Assembly (NCBI GenBank): GCA_964343835.1
Contig: CAYFKR010000005.1
Location: 145,643 to 209,642, forward strand
Direction: 5' to 3'
Origin: CALEMW01 sp964343835
GTDB taxonomy: Bacteria; Krumholzibacteriota; Krumholzibacteriia; LZORAL124-64-63
Length of the DNA: 64,000 nucleotides
Both the position numbers and the translations under genes were made by a program. Under the pieces are notes generated by a model. That model saw only the letters and a program-made list of their open reading frames with translations, was not told where the DNA came from and made no database searches. This document shows, one piece after another, positions 34,529-42,619 of the stretch. How positions within the stretch are numbered: the stretch's first letter is position 1; every line of letters begins with the position of its first letter.

Positions 34529-35275
34529 CTAGAACCGGACGCCGAGCCCGGTCGTCGTCTTCCAGTCCGTGGTCTCGACGCCCTCCGGCGGAGCCGAATC
34601 GTATTCCACCGCACCGCCCACCCGCAGCACCAGCGCATCGGTCAGCGCCACGTTCAGGGAGATGTTGCCCATGGCACGCCGGTCGGCGAAGTCGGACCAC
34701 AGGGGCTGGATGAAGCCCACGCCGCTGACCGACGTGGCTTCCGTCAGCTTGCGCGACACGTGCAGGAACGCGGAGAGGCGCTGGTCGGTATCGCTGTCCG
34801 GTTCGTCCTCGATGCGCTCGATCTCCACCATGTGAGTGGCGCCCACGGACAGGCTGCCGTGCTCGTCGTCCAGCACGTCCCAGCGCGCGCCCAGGCCGGT
34901 CAGCCAGCGCGACTGGAGCCGCTGGAAGGGGTTGTGCTGGAGCTGGACGAAGGCGATCGAGTGCACCGATCCCGCCAGCCCGTGGTTGTGGCGCAGGTGG
35001 CCCACCACCGAGCGGGCCGATTCCACCGCGTTGGTCTCCTGGTACTCGGCGTCGCCCTGGAGGCGCCACACCGAGGCCTCGCGGTTCCAGATCACGCGAC
35101 CGCCGGTGCCGAGGGTGATGCGGTCGGTGTTGCCGCCCGCGGCGCTGAAGCTGCCGTCCAGGCCGCCGGACCAGCCGGTGCCTTCGGGGTCCGCGTCGCC
35201 CAGGGTGTTGAGGATGACCCCGGCGCAGGCGGGGACGGCGGCCAGCAGCAGGGCGATCACGACGACGGTTCTCAC
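34529..35275 (-). CDS. DUF481-like outer-membrane protein
   Basis: The 248-residue product has a signal peptide (VIALLLAAVPACAG) and a beta-barrel body with DUF481-type features (GWSGGLDGSFSAAGGNTDR, WLTGLGARWDVLDDE, terminal WKTTTGLGVRF). DUF481 proteins (YdiY-like) are outer-membrane proteins linked in some bacteria to salt or stress. The start is GTG at 35275, overlapping the stop of the channel gene as GTGA. It is the last gene of the six-gene cyclic-nucleotide operon, so an outer-membrane role in osmotic or envelope adaptation is plausible. Confidence 0.8.
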   Translation of the reverse strand: MRTVVVIALLLAAVPACAGVILNTLGDADPEGTGWSGGLDGSFSAAGGNTDRITLGTGGRVIWNREASVWRLQGDAEYQETNAVESARSVVGHLRHNHGLAGSVHSIAFVQLQHNPFQRLQSRWLTGLGARWDVLDDEHGSLSVGATHMVEIERIEDEPDSDTDQRLSAFLHVSRKLTEATSVSGVGFIQPLWSDFADRRAMGNISLNVALTDALVLRVGGAVEYDSAPPEGVETTDWKTTTGLGVRF

Positions 35276-36882
35276 GGGCGACCTCGCTTCACGATGTTCT
35301 TCAGTCGGTTGAGGATGCCGGACTTCTCCAGCACGACGGGCGCCCTGTCGGCCCGCTCGCGGGCCAGGGCCTCCAGGGAGGCGCGGTTCTTCTCGGTGCG
35401 CTCGGCCGCCAGCTCGCTCAGCCGCGCCGGCACGTCGGGGTGCACGGCGAGCAGGGCGCGGAAGGCCTCGGGGCCGAACTCCAGCAGTCGTGACGACTCC
35501 GCCACCGTGATGGTGGCGCTCCGAGGCACGCCCGTCAGGGCGCCCATCTCGCCCACCACACAGCCCGGGGACAGGGTGAACTCGGCGGCCGTCTCGCCGT
35601 CGGCGGATACGGTGCCGGCGAGTTCGCCGGTGGCCAGGATCCAGAACGTCTCGCCGTCGTCGCCCTGGGAGCAGAGGGTCTCGCCGCTGGTCCAGGGCTG
35701 GCTCCTGACCAGCGGGGCGATGCCCTCGAGGGCGGTGCGGTCCAGGAGCGGGTTCCCCTCGGCGTCCAGGAGCAGCGACGTGCACAGGTCCGACGCCTCC
35801 AGGGCGTCCACCACGGACTCCAGCTCCACGTCCGACGGCGGCAGCTTGCGCTGGTTGTAGACCACGGCCATGAAGTCGTTGAGGAGCTTGTCGCTCATGG
35901 GGAAGGGGATCTCGATGCCGCGGCGCTTGAACTTGTACCAGATCATCCGGTTCACCTCGCCGTCGATGGCGACGTGGCGCGGATAGTCCGACGTCCAGTA
36001 CATCAGGCGGTAGTTGATGCCGAAGTCCAGGTATGCCGTGATGGACACCGTCGGCTCCGGTGCGCGCTTGACCTCGGGCACGCTCCTGGCGGCCTCGAGC
36101 AGCGCGGCGATCACCTCGTCCGGCTCGTCGCTGTAGCTGGCGCCCACTTCCACCCGGTGCATGCGCATGGGGGTGGGGTCGTTCAGGTTGTGGACGCGCG
36201 CCTCGGCCACCTTCGCGTTGGGGATCACGTGCAGGTGGCCGCCGCGGGTGCGGATGCGGGTCTCGCGCCAGTTGGTGGTGACGACCTTGCCCTCGATGCC
36301 GTCGATCTCGATCCACAACCCCGGCTTCAGCGTGCGCACCAGGTGCAGGGACATGCCCGCCAGCAGGTTGCCCAGCACGCCCTGCAGCGCGAAACCGATC
36401 ACGGCCGACAGCAGGGCCGTGGACGCCAGCAGCGGCCCGATGTCGATGCCCATCTCCACGCGCAGCACCAGGAAGGCCACCGCCATCACCAGCACGCCGC
36501 GCAGGATCCGCTCCAGCAGGTCAGGAACCGGGAAGGCGCGACGCCGCCAGCGGAACAGGGACTTCACGATCCCTTCCAGCAGCAGCACGCCGAGCACGCC
36601 GATCCAGAACATGCGCCAGGCGGTCAGGTGGTCCGCCCGGTCCGCGATCCAGCCGCCGACGTGGGCGTTGGGGGAGACCGCCAGCACCGCCAGCTCGGTC
36701 AGGGCCAGCACCAGCAGGGGCCGCGACACGTGGGCCAGCAGGTCCACGAGCAGCGATCCGAGGCCGGCGCCGCCCAGGTCGCGGTGCAGGCGCTTGCGCA
36801 GGGGTCCGCTCACGCCGGAGGCGACGAGCCACAGCAGCAGCAGCACCAGGATCTCGATGACAGTGGGCAGGTAGGCGTTCAA
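35272..36882 (-). CDS. MscS-family channel with C-terminal cyclic-nucleotide-binding domain
   Basis: The 536-residue protein has four or five N-terminal helices. The MscS pore and beta domain follow at ~145-235 (LSAVIGFALQGVLGNLLAG, GDxxEI-like LWIEIDGIEGKV). A CNMP-binding domain lies at ~380-500. Its phosphate-binding cassette is intact: GEMGALTGVPRSA at 444-456, with Glu445 and Arg454 expected to contact the cyclic nucleotide. This is the plan of cyclic-nucleotide-gated MscS-like (bCNG) channels. TTG at 36882 with AAGGA upstream is preferred; ATG-type starts up to 36942 would overlap the upstream gene. The operon also encodes a cyclase and a hydrolase, so the ligand is probably cAMP. Confidence 0.88.
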   Translation of the reverse strand: MNAYLPTVIEILVLLLLWLVASGVSGPLRKRLHRDLGGAGLGSLLVDLLAHVSRPLLVLALTELAVLAVSPNAHVGGWIADRADHLTAWRMFWIGVLGVLLLEGIVKSLFRWRRRAFPVPDLLERILRGVLVMAVAFLVLRVEMGIDIGPLLASTALLSAVIGFALQGVLGNLLAGMSLHLVRTLKPGLWIEIDGIEGKVVTTNWRETRIRTRGGHLHVIPNAKVAEARVHNLNDPTPMRMHRVEVGASYSDEPDEVIAALLEAARSVPEVKRAPEPTVSITAYLDFGINYRLMYWTSDYPRHVAIDGEVNRMIWYKFKRRGIEIPFPMSDKLLNDFMAVVYNQRKLPPSDVELESVVDALEASDLCTSLLLDAEGNPLLDRTALEGIAPLVRSQPWTSGETLCSQGDDGETFWILATGELAGTVSADGETAAEFTLSPGCVVGEMGALTGVPRSATITVAESSRLLEFGPEAFRALLAVHPDVPARLSELAAERTEKNRASLEALARERADRAPVVLEKSGILNRLKNIVKRGRP

Positions 36883-36895
36883 GGGAGGTCCTTCC

Positions 36896-37723
36896 TCAGC
36901 GGTCCAGGTCCACGACCATGCCCTGGCGGGCGAGGGCCGCATGGTTCCAGAGTCCGGTCACGTGGTCGTCGAGGGTGTCGAGACGGTCGTCGTCGGCGTG
37001 GGGGGCGTGGTGGGTGATCAGCAGCCTTGCGGCGTCGGCGGAGCGGGCCGCTTCCACGCACTCGTCCAGGGAACTGTGACCCCAGCCGGCCCGATCGGGC
37101 AGCTCGTCGGCGGTGAAATGGCCGTCCATGACCAGCAGGTCGACACCGCGCCACAGGTCCAGCAGGGCCTCGCGCCGGGCCGGGCCGGCGGCGGCCCACT
37201 CGATGTCGGTGGCGAAGGCCAGCGACGTGCCGGTGGCGGGCTCGTCCACGCGCCAGGAGGTGCAGCCGTTGGGGTGGGGCACCGCCTCGCCGCGCAATCG
37301 CAGGCCGCCGACGGTCATGGCCGGCGACGGATTGCCGAGGCCGATGCATTCGACCGTCGCGGGTACGTCGTCCAGGCCCAGGGGCCACAGCGGCGGCGAC
37401 AGCAGGCGCTCCAGGGCTTCGCGAGGGCCGTCGTCGCCCGCGCTCGCGAGGGTGATGCGCGCGTCGGGATCGAACAGGGCCGCCAACATGGGGAGGCCGA
37501 CGACATGGTCCAGGTGCAGGTGGGAGAAGACGATCGAGATGGCGGGGTCGGCCCGCTCCGCCAGTACGTCGTTGGCGGGGTGAATGCCGGAGCCGGCGTC
37601 CAGCAGCAGGCTCTCGCCGCCCGCACCGGTGACCAGCAGGCACGTGGTGTGGCCGCCGTAGCGCTGGAAGGCCGGTTCGGCGCGGGGGGTGGTTCCGCGC
37701 ACGCCGCCGAAGAGGATCCTCAT
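36896..37723 (-). CDS. metallo-beta-lactamase-fold hydrolase (candidate cyclic-nucleotide phosphodiesterase)
   Basis: The 275-residue protein begins MRILFGGVRGTTP and has the fold's metal ligands: SHLHLDH (67-73), His150 in HPNGCTSW, Asp173 in FATDIEW and His238/239 in ITHHAPHADD. Close relatives include cyclic phosphodiesterases and RNase Z-like hydrolases. Lying between an adenylate cyclase gene and a cNMP-gated channel gene, it is a strong candidate for degrading the cyclic nucleotide. That is inference from context. The ATG at 37723 is used; a GTG two codons upstream (37729) is equally possible. Confidence 0.85.
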   Translation of the reverse strand: MRILFGGVRGTTPRAEPAFQRYGGHTTCLLVTGAGGESLLLDAGSGIHPANDVLAERADPAISIVFSHLHLDHVVGLPMLAALFDPDARITLASAGDDGPREALERLLSPPLWPLGLDDVPATVECIGLGNPSPAMTVGGLRLRGEAVPHPNGCTSWRVDEPATGTSLAFATDIEWAAAGPARREALLDLWRGVDLLVMDGHFTADELPDRAGWGHSSLDECVEAARSADAARLLITHHAPHADDDRLDTLDDHVTGLWNHAALARQGMVVDLDR

Positions 37724-37729
37724 CTCCAC

Positions 37730-39763
37730 CTACTTGCTCGTCAGGTTCCAGTCGCCGGTGAACGGTTCGCCCGCCTCGCGGGCTTCGCGGCAGCGGTCGG
37801 CGAACCGGGCCGCCACGGGATCATCGTCCACCGCGGCGAAGATGGCCAGCGCCGCGTCCAGGTCGCCCGCCCGGAGGCGCTCGAGCCCCTCGTCGAAGCG
37901 GACCACCGCCGCCGGCCGCTCGTCGCCCGCCAGCCCGATCAGGTGATGCACGGGGACCGGTTCGCCGCGGCCCACCACGCGCACGGTTCCCAGGTCGCGG
38001 ACCTGGACGGCGTCGCGGGCGGCGGCGAGGGTGGGGCCGCTGATCATGGTGTCGGAGGCGAAGGCCTTGTTGGCGCCCTCGAGGCGCGACGCCAGGTTGG
38101 CGGCGTCGCCCAGCACCGTGTAGTCGAAGCGCTGGTGGGAGCCCATGTTGCCCACCACCACGTGGCCGGTGTGCAGGCCCATGCGCATGGTCAGGTCGCG
38201 GCCGCAGCGCTCGCGGAAGGCGGGGCGCCGCTCGGCGAGTTTCCGCTGGCAGCGCACAGCGGCGCGGCAGGCGCGCTCGGCGTGGTCGGGCTGCTCGAGG
38301 GGTGCGTTCCAGAAGGCGATGATGGCGTCGCCCTCGTACTTGTCGAGGGTGCCGCCCTCCTCCAGGATGATGTCGGTCATGTCGGTGAGGTAGTCGTTGA
38401 GCAGGGCCGTCAGCTCCTCGGGATCGAGGCCCTCGCTCAGGCTCGTGAACCCCGCCAGGTCCGAGAACATGATGGTGAGCTCGCGACGCTCGCCGCCCAG
38501 CTTCAGCGCATCGGGATCGTCCAGGATGCGCTCGATGACCGCCGGGCTCAGGTAGTGCCGGAAGGCCGACTTGATGAACCGGCGCTGGCGACCCTCCACG
38601 GCGTAGTTCCGCGCCATCCCCCCGAACAGGGCCGCCGCCACGCCCACGGTGCCGGGCAGCACGGGCCACCAGAGGCCCGCGCCGTAGGCGGCCGCGCCCA
38701 GCAGGGCGGGCAGGGGCAGCATCACCACCGTCAGGACTACCGATCCGCGCGCCCGTAGCCCGGAGGTGACGGCCACGCCCGCGGCCAGGGCCAGGGCGAT
38801 CACGCCCAGGGCGGCGGCGGCGGCGGGCGCGGTGCGCATGAAGCCGTCGGACAGCAGGTTGTCGACGACGGTGGCGTGCACCAGCACGCCGGGGCTCACG
38901 CGGCTCACGGGGGTGGAGCGCAGGTCCAGCAGGCCGGGGGCGCTGAAGCCGAAGAGGACGTGGGCACCCGCGAACGCGGCGGGGTCGATGGTGGGCTCGC
39001 CGCCCTCCAGAAGCCTCAGCTCCGACTGGAGCACGGCGGCGGCGGCGTAGGTGCGGAACACGTCGGGGGCGCCGCGCCAGCGGAGCAGGGCGGAGCCGTC
39101 GGCGGCCACGGGGATGGAGCGGTCGCCGAGGCGCAGCGTGCCGGCGTCCAGGACCGGCGGCGCGTCGACGCCCGCGGCCACCATCCAGCCGCCCGTGCCC
39201 AGCGACGGCACCAGCTCGCCGTCGAGGCGGCGTACCAGGCCGGCGCGGCGGACCACGCCGTCGGGGTCGGGGGTGTCGCTCACGTTGGCGACCAGGCGGC
39301 TCGTGGCCGTGACCTCGGGGATGGGGTCGGTGGCGCCGGCGGCGTCCAGAGAGCCGGGCTCGACGTGCAGGAACCGCGCGCCCACGAACATGCCGCTGCG
39401 GGCGATGGCGGCGGCGAAGGCCTCGTCGTCCCACACGCCGTAGGTGGACGGTTCGGTGGTCAGCACGTCGAAGGATACGGAGCGGGCGCCGCCCCGGGCG
39501 CAGAAGTCCAGGACGGGGCCGTAGACCTCCCGGGGCCAGGGCCACGACAGGCCGTTCTCCTGCTGGCCCCAGTCCAGGCTCGCCTGGTCCAGCAGCACGA
39601 GCACGACGTCGTCGGTGGCGGGACCGGGACGGGCCATGAGCTGCACGCGCCAGTCCCAGCTCGTGCGCTCCCAGCCGTCGAGGGCGTGGGTGGACCACAG
39701 CAGCAGGGCCAGGGCAGCTGCCCCGGCCCCGATGATCAGGCCGTGCCGACGCGCGGACGACAC
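37730..39763 (-). CDS. CHASE2-domain class III adenylate cyclase
   Basis: The 677-residue protein has an N-terminal helix (~8-24), a periplasmic CHASE2 sensor domain (~30-305) and three further helices (~312-382). A cytoplasmic class III cyclase domain follows (~425-610). Catalytic residues are all present: metal-binding Asp435 (MFSDLAGF) and Asp479, adenine-selecting Lys475 (DKYEGDA) with Thr549 (DYTVLGDA), and transition-state Asn556 and Arg560 (NLASR). The Lys/Thr pair predicts ATP rather than GTP as substrate. A short helical tail follows. The GTG start at 39763 lies 2 bases after the M48 gene stop. It would convert an extracytoplasmic signal into cAMP. Confidence 0.93.
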   Translation of the reverse strand: MSSARRHGLIIGAGAAALALLLWSTHALDGWERTSWDWRVQLMARPGPATDDVVLVLLDQASLDWGQQENGLSWPWPREVYGPVLDFCARGGARSVSFDVLTTEPSTYGVWDDEAFAAAIARSGMFVGARFLHVEPGSLDAAGATDPIPEVTATSRLVANVSDTPDPDGVVRRAGLVRRLDGELVPSLGTGGWMVAAGVDAPPVLDAGTLRLGDRSIPVAADGSALLRWRGAPDVFRTYAAAAVLQSELRLLEGGEPTIDPAAFAGAHVLFGFSAPGLLDLRSTPVSRVSPGVLVHATVVDNLLSDGFMRTAPAAAAALGVIALALAAGVAVTSGLRARGSVVLTVVMLPLPALLGAAAYGAGLWWPVLPGTVGVAAALFGGMARNYAVEGRQRRFIKSAFRHYLSPAVIERILDDPDALKLGGERRELTIMFSDLAGFTSLSEGLDPEELTALLNDYLTDMTDIILEEGGTLDKYEGDAIIAFWNAPLEQPDHAERACRAAVRCQRKLAERRPAFRERCGRDLTMRMGLHTGHVVVGNMGSHQRFDYTVLGDAANLASRLEGANKAFASDTMISGPTLAAARDAVQVRDLGTVRVVGRGEPVPVHHLIGLAGDERPAAVVRFDEGLERLRAGDLDAALAIFAAVDDDPVAARFADRCREAREAGEPFTGDWNLTSK

Positions 39764-39765
39764 GC

Positions 39766-40668
39766 CTACGCGCCGCCCACGACCCGGAAGCGGGTCTCGC
39801 GTGCGGCGTTGGCCGGTGTCGGATCGGCGGCGGGCATGGCGCCGCTCACCTCGTCCACCCGGTCGCCGGGAGAGGGGTGCGTCCTGGCGAAGCCCGGCCC
39901 CGACGGGTTCCAGCGTTCGCCCATGGCCTCGAGCATGCGGACCAGGGCCTGCGGGTCGTAGCCGGTGCGGGCCAGGATGATCGCGGCGTCACGGTCGGCC
40001 TGGTGCTCCTGGCCGCGGGCGTAGCCGCTGTTGATCAGGGTCTGGGTGACGTCGGTGATGCTGGCCTCGAAGTCCTCGGCGAGCTGCTTCACGTCCTCGT
40101 CGCCCAGGTTGCGGGCGGCCTCCACCGACAGGATGGTCAACGCCGACGTCAGCCGGCTCGCCTCGATGGACTGCAGGCCGTCGCGGTTCTGCACGTGGGC
40201 CACCTCGTGGGCCAGCACCGCCGCCAGCTCGTCCTCGGTGGTGCACAGGGACACCAGTCCCCGCGTCACCAGGATCAGGCCGCCGGGCGCGGCGAAGGCG
40301 TTGATCTCGTCGCTGTCCACCATCAGGAAGTGGTAACCGCCGAAGGTCTCGGGCCGGTCCGACGCCATGGCCAGGGTCTGGCCGAGGGTGTTGAGGTAGG
40401 CCGTCGCGTCGCGGTCGTCCACGGCGGGGTAGTCCCGCAGGATCGACGCCGCCACGGCGCGCCCGATGTAGTACTCCTGCTCGGGCGTGATGTCCTCGAA
40501 GCTCTTGGCGAAGGCCTGGCCCGTCCGGTTGATGGACTCGGCCTGCTGTTCGCTGATCATGCCGCTGCCCTGGGCCATCTGGGTGCCGAGGGTGGTGACG
40601 GTGCTGCAGCCGGCGATCAGGGCCGCGACGGCGGCCAGCGCCAGCAGGGGAAGGAGGATGCGCTTCAT
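39766..40668 (-). CDS. M48-family metallopeptidase lipoprotein
   Basis: The 300-residue protein has a lipobox (AAVAALIAGC, Cys21). The M48 zinc motif HEVAH lies at 154-158 with the third ligand Glu221 in EHQADRDA. Its layout resembles BepA/LoiP-type proteases, which act on outer-membrane proteins in the periplasm. The ATG at 40668 overlaps the upstream TAA as TAATG. It is the second gene of the cyclic-nucleotide operon, directly before the cyclase gene, so it may process envelope proteins linked to the sensed stress. A longer frame to 41226 is rejected. Confidence 0.9.
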   Translation of the reverse strand: MKRILLPLLALAAVAALIAGCSTVTTLGTQMAQGSGMISEQQAESINRTGQAFAKSFEDITPEQEYYIGRAVAASILRDYPAVDDRDATAYLNTLGQTLAMASDRPETFGGYHFLMVDSDEINAFAAPGGLILVTRGLVSLCTTEDELAAVLAHEVAHVQNRDGLQSIEASRLTSALTILSVEAARNLGDEDVKQLAEDFEASITDVTQTLINSGYARGQEHQADRDAAIILARTGYDPQALVRMLEAMGERWNPSGPGFARTHPSPGDRVDEVSGAMPAADPTPANAARETRFRVVGGA

Positions 40669-41150
40669 TACTCGCCTCCCTTCGGCTCGACGGCGCCGGC
40701 GGCCAGGAAGGCGCGGGCCTCGTCGGCGGTCACCACGATGGTCTCCATGCGGTCCACCCACGTGTAGTCGACGTCGGGATTCTCGGCGCGGAAGCGAGCC
40801 TCCACCTCGTCGTTGAAGCCCTTGCCGGCCAGGGCGAGCTCCTCGCCGGAGGCGCCCACGTCGGCGTCGCGGTCGCCGGAGCGCAGGACCACGCGCTTCT
40901 CCGTGAGGGCCGAGGCGTGGATCCAGCCTTCGCCGTCGTCGCCGCGGGCGCGGGTCCAGCCGCCGCGGTTCTCCAGGATCTCCAGCCGGTCGCCGTAGGA
41001 CACGGTGGCGGCCACCTTGCCCAGGAACGAGGGCTTGTCGCGGAGCTGGCCCTCGCGGACCTGGACGCTCTGCATCTGGGTCGCGGCCCAGGCCAGCGCG
41101 GTGGTCAGGACCACGGCCAGCAGCAGGAGGAGACGTCGCACACCACCCAT
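40668..41150 (-). CDS. SH3-like domain periplasmic protein
   Basis: The 160-residue product has an N-terminal signal or anchor helix (RLLLLLAVVLTTALAWA) and a bacterial SH3 domain at ~25-85 (VREGQLRDKPSFLGKV, SYGDRLEILENRGGWTRAR, GEGWIHASAL). A C-terminal segment of unknown fold follows. Bacterial SH3 domains often bind peptidoglycan or protein partners in the periplasm. The ATG at 41150 has GGGAGAA about 8 bases upstream. It is the first gene of the six-gene operon, with an extended -10 box 55 bases upstream. Confidence 0.85.
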   Translation of the reverse strand: MGGVRRLLLLLAVVLTTALAWAATQMQSVQVREGQLRDKPSFLGKVAATVSYGDRLEILENRGGWTRARGDDGEGWIHASALTEKRVVLRSGDRDADVGASGEELALAGKGFNDEVEARFRAENPDVDYTWVDRMETIVVTADEARAFLAAGAVEPKGGE

Positions 41151-41204
41151 GGATGGTTCTCCCTTCGGGTCGGAATCGGGCTCGGTTCGATGTCGATCGA
41201 TCAA

Positions 41205-41213
41205 AGGATATCA
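41205..41213 (-). promoter_or_regulatory. extended -10 of the cyclic-nucleotide operon
   Basis: TGATATCCT on the minus strand fits TGnTAnnnT, about 55 bases before the ATG at 41150. No clear -35 is visible. Confidence 0.4.
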
Positions 41214-41290
41214 TCCGCGACGACACCCGCGCCAGTTTTTCGCGGAGTACGCAAATTCAAGAGTCATTTGATCTTATGTTACCTGATATC

Positions 41291-41318
41291 TTGAAAACGG
41301 CGATTCGTGTGCTACGAT
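41291..41318 (+). promoter_or_regulatory. promoter of the 41353 outer-membrane gene
   Basis: TTGAAA (41291-41296), a 16-base spacer and TACGAT (41313-41318) within an extended -10 TGCTACGAT. The leader is about 28 bases. Confidence 0.65.
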
Positions 41319-41352
41319 TTACCCTTCACCCAAGCCCGGAAAGGGACCCGCC

Positions 41353-42312
41353 ATGAAGACCCTGCTCGCGCTGATCGCCCTCGCCGTGATCGTGACGGCC
41401 CCCGTCGCCGTCCTGGCCCAGGAGGAGGGCCATGATCACGATCCCTACGCCGATCCCACGGCCGCGCCCATGATCGTGCCCACCACGTCGGACTTCGCCC
41501 CGCCCGCCGACGATCCCGGCGTCATGCCCGATCGCGGCGACATGGGCCTGAGCTCCTACATCGAGTTCAGCGACACCCAGAAGTCGGGCCTGCTCACGCC
41601 CTACTACCACCTCACGCCCATGCTGGTGCTGAAGGCGCGCGTGCCCCTGATCCTCTCCAAGACCGTGAACTTCTGGGGGACCGAGGGCAAGGCCAGCGGC
41701 CTGGGCGACGTGACCGTGGCCGCCGAGTACACGAAGTTCCTGGGCGACGGCGCCGTGTTCGGGTTCGAGGGAAGCGTCAAGCTACCCACCGGCGACGAGG
41801 AGAAGGAGGACAACGGCATCGCCGTGCCCCTGGGCACCGGCACCATGGACTTCTTCGGCAAGGCCCGTTACGCCAAGGCCGCGCCCGATTTCGACTGGGT
41901 CGGCAGCGTGGTCTTCCGCCGCAACTCCGGTTATGACTACGAGCCCAGCTGGGACAACCTGGCCGTGATCACCAACACCAGCGGCAACCAGATCATCGGC
42001 TCGGTGTTCGCCCGCAAGCGCGCCGGCGACAAGTGGTGGCTGCATCTGGGCGCCAGCGCCAACATGATCTCCGACGGCAGCTCCAAGACCGAGTACAGCG
42101 ACGGCCGCGACACCATCGAGAGCGACGTCGAAAGCGGCGGTACCGTCATCGACCTGTACCCCGGCGTGTCCTACGCCCTGGGCAAGCTCAACCCGTTCCT
42201 GGGCGTGCGTCTGCCCATCTCGACGTCCTGGAACAACGAGTTCGCCTCGGACGAGCGCGACATGGCGTTCATCTTCCAGTTCACCTACCGCCCGGAGCGC
42301 ATGGGCGGCTGA
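41353..42312 (+). CDS. outer-membrane transporter-like barrel protein
   Basis: The 319-residue product has a signal peptide (LIALAVIVTAPVAVLA), a His/Asp-rich segment (EEGHDHDPYADP) and a beta-barrel body. The pattern GLGDVTVAAEYTKFLGDGAV, VKLPTGDEEKEDNGIAVPLG and a terminal strand ending in aromatic residues fits the 'MetA-pathway phenol degradation'/transporter-like outer-membrane family (PF13557-like). The family is named from one pathway but is widespread, so no substrate is implied. It has its own promoter and terminator and is divergent from the cyclic-nucleotide operon. Confidence 0.75.
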   Translation: MKTLLALIALAVIVTAPVAVLAQEEGHDHDPYADPTAAPMIVPTTSDFAPPADDPGVMPDRGDMGLSSYIEFSDTQKSGLLTPYYHLTPMLVLKARVPLILSKTVNFWGTEGKASGLGDVTVAAEYTKFLGDGAVFGFEGSVKLPTGDEEKEDNGIAVPLGTGTMDFFGKARYAKAAPDFDWVGSVVFRRNSGYDYEPSWDNLAVITNTSGNQIIGSVFARKRAGDKWWLHLGASANMISDGSSKTEYSDGRDTIESDVESGGTVIDLYPGVSYALGKLNPFLGVRLPISTSWNNEFASDERDMAFIFQFTYRPERMGG

Positions 42313-42335
42313 TCCGATCGGAGCCTGGAAAACCG

Positions 42336-42364
42336 AAGGGCCGACCCGTGAGGGTCGGCCCTTT
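42336..42364. terminator. bidirectional intrinsic terminator
   Basis: A perfect 12-bp stem (AAGGGCCGACCC / GGGTCGGCCCTT) with loop GTGA is followed by T on the plus strand and CGGTTTTCC on the minus strand. It lies between the barrel gene and the convergent 34-residue ORF. Confidence 0.8.
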
Positions 42365-42391
42365 CGTGACCGGTGACGAAAACCTGACGAG

Positions 42392-42496
42392 TCAGGAACC
42401 GGTCTTGAATCCGCCCATGATCAACAGGGCGAAAGCTGCGACGACGGCGAGGATGATCACGGGGTAGCAGCGTCGTGCGATCTGTCCGGCGGTCAT
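42392..42496 (-). CDS. 34-residue single-span membrane protein
   Basis: This short ORF reads MTAGQIARRCYPVIILAVV followed by AAFALLIMGGFKTGS. It has an ideal ribosome site (AGGAGG, 5 bases before the ATG), basic residues before one ~20-residue hydrophobic helix, and a shared terminator 28 bases past its stop. A candidate promoter (TTCGAA-16-TAGCGT) lies upstream. These features together support a real small membrane protein, possibly a regulator of a transporter or protease. No homologue is recognised. Confidence 0.6.
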   Translation of the reverse strand: MTAGQIARRCYPVIILAVVAAFALLIMGGFKTGS

Positions 42497-42563
42497 GTCG
42501 GCCTCCTCGGGTTCGGGGGGGTCGATGATCGATGAATCCAGACTATCATCACCGCCTATGTAA

Positions 42564-42591
42564 ACGCTAGGTATTTTTTAGGGATTTCGAA
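42564..42591 (-). promoter_or_regulatory. candidate promoter of the 34-residue gene
   Basis: TTCGAA (42591-42586), a 16-base spacer with an AT-rich core, and TAGCGT (42569-42564) on the minus strand. Confidence 0.4.
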
Positions 42592-42619
42592 ACTCGTTCT
42601 CAGAGCGCCCGGAGCCTTC

